This document shows positions 5,932 to 8,130 of a DNA stretch of 8,130 bases, one piece after another; the first letter of the stretch is position 1; the number at the start of each line of letters is the position of its first letter. The stretch comes from Porphyromonadaceae bacterium UBA7572 (GTDB lineage Bacteria > Bacteroidota > Bacteroidia > Bacteroidales > Muribaculaceae), in contig DLLC01000050.1 in assembly GCA_002476625.1 (NCBI GenBank), positions 1 through 8,130 on the forward strand, in the 5' to 3' direction. The notes under the pieces are model-generated. The model was given only the letters and a program-made list of their open reading frames with translations, had not been told where the DNA came from and did not search any database. Both the position numbers and the translations under genes were made by a program.

Positions 5932-8130
5932 ATGTTTACACCTACTAAAAAAACCATCGTACTGGGTGACGGACGAGAAATCACCCTCGAAACAGGAAAG
6001 CTTGCCAAGCAAGCCGATGGAGCGGTTGAACTGCGCATGGGGGGCACTATGCTCCTTGCGACAGTGGTTTCGGCCAAAGAGGCCGAAGAAGGAGCCGACT
6101 TTATGCCCCTTCAAGTTGAATACAAAGAGAAGTACTCGGCATTTGGCCGTTATCCAGGAGGCTTCACCAAACGTGAAGGCCGCCCCTCTGACTATGAAAT
6201 CCTTACTGCACGACTGGTTGACCGTGTGCTGCGCCCACTTTTCCCAAGCAACTATCACGCCAACACTATCGTGACCGTAACCCTCTTCTCAAGCGACGGC
6301 AAGGATCAGCCTGATGCACTCGCTGGCCTTGCAGCATCTGCTGCCATCGCTGTGAGCGACGTGCCATTTGAGGAGCCCATTGCCGAAGTGCGCGTGGCGC
6401 GCATCGGAGGCGAATTCGTCATCGACCCAACCTTCGAACAGCTGAAAGACGCAGACATGGAACTGATGGTAGGTGCAACTTATGACAATATTATGATGGT
6501 TGAAGGCGAAATGGACGAAGTGAGCGAAGACGACCTCATCGCAGCTCTCAAGGCAGCGCACAACGCTATCAAGCCTATGTGCGTGGCTCAAAAGGAGCTT
6601 GCCGCCGAACTTGGCGTGACCAAGCGAGAATATTGCCACGAGACCAACGACGAAGAACTCCACGAGCGTATGCGTGCCGAAGTGTATCCAAAGTGCTACG
6701 CTGTGGCAAAAGCAGGATGCGCCGACAAGCAGTGGCGCAACGAGGAGTTCCAGAAGGCTTTCGACGAGTTTGTGGAGACCATTCCAGAGGAAGAACGCGA
6801 AGAAAAAGCCATGATGGTGAAGCGCTACTTCGATGAGATTCAGCGCGACGCCGTTCGTCGCTGCATTCTCGACGAAGGACTGCGCCTCGACGGCCGTAAG
6901 ACCACCGAGATTCGTCCTATCACCTGCTGGCCCGACTACCTTCCTGGCCCTCACGGATCGGCAGTGTTCACCCGTGGCGAAACCCAAGCCCTCGCCACTT
7001 GCACCCTCGGCACCAAGCTCGATGAAAAACTCGTGGACGATGTGCTCTACCGTGGCAACGAGCGCTTCCTCCTTCACTATAATTTCCCTGGATTCTCCAC
7101 TGGCGAGCCAAAAGCCGGACGCGGCATCAGCCGCCGTGAAATCGGACACGGCAACCTGGCACACCGCGCCCTCAAGCGCATGATTCCAGAGGATCTCCCC
7201 TACACTGTGCGCATCGTGAGCGATATCCTTGAGTCGAATGGCTCATCATCAATGGCCACCGTGTGCGCAGGCTGCATGGCACTGCTCGACGCTGGCGTGA
7301 AGATGAAGAAGCCTGTGGCAGGCATCGCCATGGGACTTATCACCGATGAGGGCAACGTGAAGCACGCCGTGCTCAGCGACATCCTCGGCGACGAAGACCA
7401 CTTGGGCGACATGGACTTCAAGGTGACCGGTACCGCCGACGGCATCACTGCCACCCAAATGGATATCAAGTGCGACGGTCTGCCCTACGAAATTCTTGAG
7501 CAGGCTCTCCGCCAAGCCAAAGAGGGACGCTTGCACATTCTCAAGCTCATCAACGAAGCAATTCCCGCACCACGCGAAGACTATAAGCCTCACGTTCCTC
7601 GCATCGTACACATGACCGTCGATAAGGAATTCATTGGCGCTATCATCGGCAAGGGCGGTGAAGTGATTCAAGCCATACAAGAAGAAACCGGCGCCACTGT
7701 CACTATTGACGAAATCGACGGCAAAGGTGAAATCGACATCAGCGCACCAGAAAAAGACAAGATTGACGCTGCTATTGCCCGCATCAAAATCATCACCGCT
7801 GTTCCAGAGGTTGACAAGGTTTACACCGGCAAGGTTCGCAGCATACTCGAATTTGGCGCATTCGTTGAATTTATGCCCGGACGCGACGGACTGCTCCACA
7901 TCAGCGAAATCAGCTGGAACCGCCTCGAAAACATGGAGGCCAGCGGCTTGAAGGAAGGCGATGAAGTGCAGGTGAAGCTCATCGAGATCGATAAGAAGAC
8001 GGGCAAATTCCGCCTCAGCATGCGTGCGCTTCAAGAGAAGCCTGAAGGCTACGTGGAAGAAAAGAGAGAGCGCCGTCCTCGCCGTGAGGGCGACCGTGGC
8101 CCACGCCGCGATGGTGGCAACCGTGGACCA
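5932..8130 (+). CDS. pnp: Polynucleotide phosphorylase (PNPase), 3' end cut by window
   Basis: Phosphate-dependent 3'-to-5' exoribonuclease that degrades RNA to nucleoside diphosphates and can run in reverse; it acts as a cytoplasmic trimer. The frame from the ATG at 5932 stays open for 733 codons to the last base. Order: first RNase PH domain, all-helical linker (about 245-325), second RNase PH domain with phosphate-site SSS (438-440) and catalytic D489, D495 and K497 in HLGDMDFK, then a KH domain with the GKGG loop (573-576) and an S1 domain (about 628-700). From about residue 711 the protein turns into an Arg/Gly/Pro-rich tail that runs off the window. The first PH domain has TKREGRP where E. 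coli has FFRREGRP, which is typical outside Proteobacteria. It has its own promoter. Only the end of the tail and the stop codon are missing. Confidence 0.97.
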   Translation, partial: MFTPTKKTIVLGDGREITLETGKLAKQADGAVELRMGGTMLLATVVSAKEAEEGADFMPLQVEYKEKYSAFGRYPGGFTKREGRPSDYEILTARLVDRVLRPLFPSNYHANTIVTVTLFSSDGKDQPDALAGLAASAAIAVSDVPFEEPIAEVRVARIGGEFVIDPTFEQLKDADMELMVGATYDNIMMVEGEMDEVSEDDLIAALKAAHNAIKPMCVAQKELAAELGVTKREYCHETNDEELHERMRAEVYPKCYAVAKAGCADKQWRNEEFQKAFDEFVETIPEEEREEKAMMVKRYFDEIQRDAVRRCILDEGLRLDGRKTTEIRPITCWPDYLPGPHGSAVFTRGETQALATCTLGTKLDEKLVDDVLYRGNERFLLHYNFPGFSTGEPKAGRGISRREIGHGNLAHRALKRMIPEDLPYTVRIVSDILESNGSSSMATVCAGCMALLDAGVKMKKPVAGIAMGLITDEGNVKHAVLSDILGDEDHLGDMDFKVTGTADGITATQMDIKCDGLPYEILEQALRQAKEGRLHILKLINEAIPAPREDYKPHVPRIVHMTVDKEFIGAIIGKGGEVIQAIQEETGATVTIDEIDGKGEIDISAPEKDKIDAAIARIKIITAVPEVDKVYTGKVRSILEFGAFVEFMPGRDGLLHISEISWNRLENMEASGLKEGDEVQVKLIEIDKKTGKFRLSMRALQEKPEGYVEEKRERRPRREGDRGPRRDGGNRGP

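Noticed and set aside
6289..8034. Two long minus-strand open frames (291 and 261 codons) opposite pnp
   Set aside because: Both are mirror images of strongly biased pnp codons; the pnp frame itself is unbroken and carries all expected domains.

Overview
The window looks like a chromosomal housekeeping segment from a gut-type Bacteroidales bacterium; family level (Muribaculaceae, Prevotellaceae or Bacteroidaceae) cannot be settled from sequence alone. The evidence is the protein style, start codons preceded by A-rich rather than Shine-Dalgarno sequence, and two promoters matching the Bacteroidetes form (TTTG, about 20 nt, then TAnnTTTG). No transposase, integrase, phage gene, CRISPR array, tRNA or rRNA was seen.

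Left part (67-5141, all minus strand): four genes that read in the order rhomboid protease 1, rhomboid protease 2, membrane-anchored endonuclease/exonuclease/phosphatase (EEP) hydrolase, exported M3 peptidyl-dipeptidase. The two rhomboids overlap by 14 nt and the EEP gene follows after 15 nt, so these three are very likely one transcript. The peptidase lies 100 nt further on and may be co-transcribed or independent. All four products are predicted to be in the membrane or exported, so the group looks like an envelope-facing hydrolase cluster; a shared pathway is inference only. A perfect 8-bp-stem hairpin lies beyond the peptidase at the left edge of the window.

Centre (5142-5451): a 310-bp divergent regulatory region between the rhomboid operon and an HU-family DNA-binding protein. 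It holds a clear promoter for HU, a possible promoter box for the rhomboids, a 12-bp perfect palindrome just upstream of the HU promoter, and a possible 27-residue leader reading frame ending 6 nt before rhomboid 1.

Right part (5452-8130, plus strand): HU (90 aa), then a 207-bp gap with a 9-bp-stem hairpin and a well-formed promoter, then pnp (polynucleotide phosphorylase), which stays open to the last base of the window and is cut inside an Arg/Gly-rich C-terminal tail.

I found no convincing evidence of a wholly new system. The points most worth checking are in the HU/rhomboid intergenic region, the paired rhomboids next to a probably periplasm-facing EEP hydrolase, and the repeat-like palindrome at the left edge.
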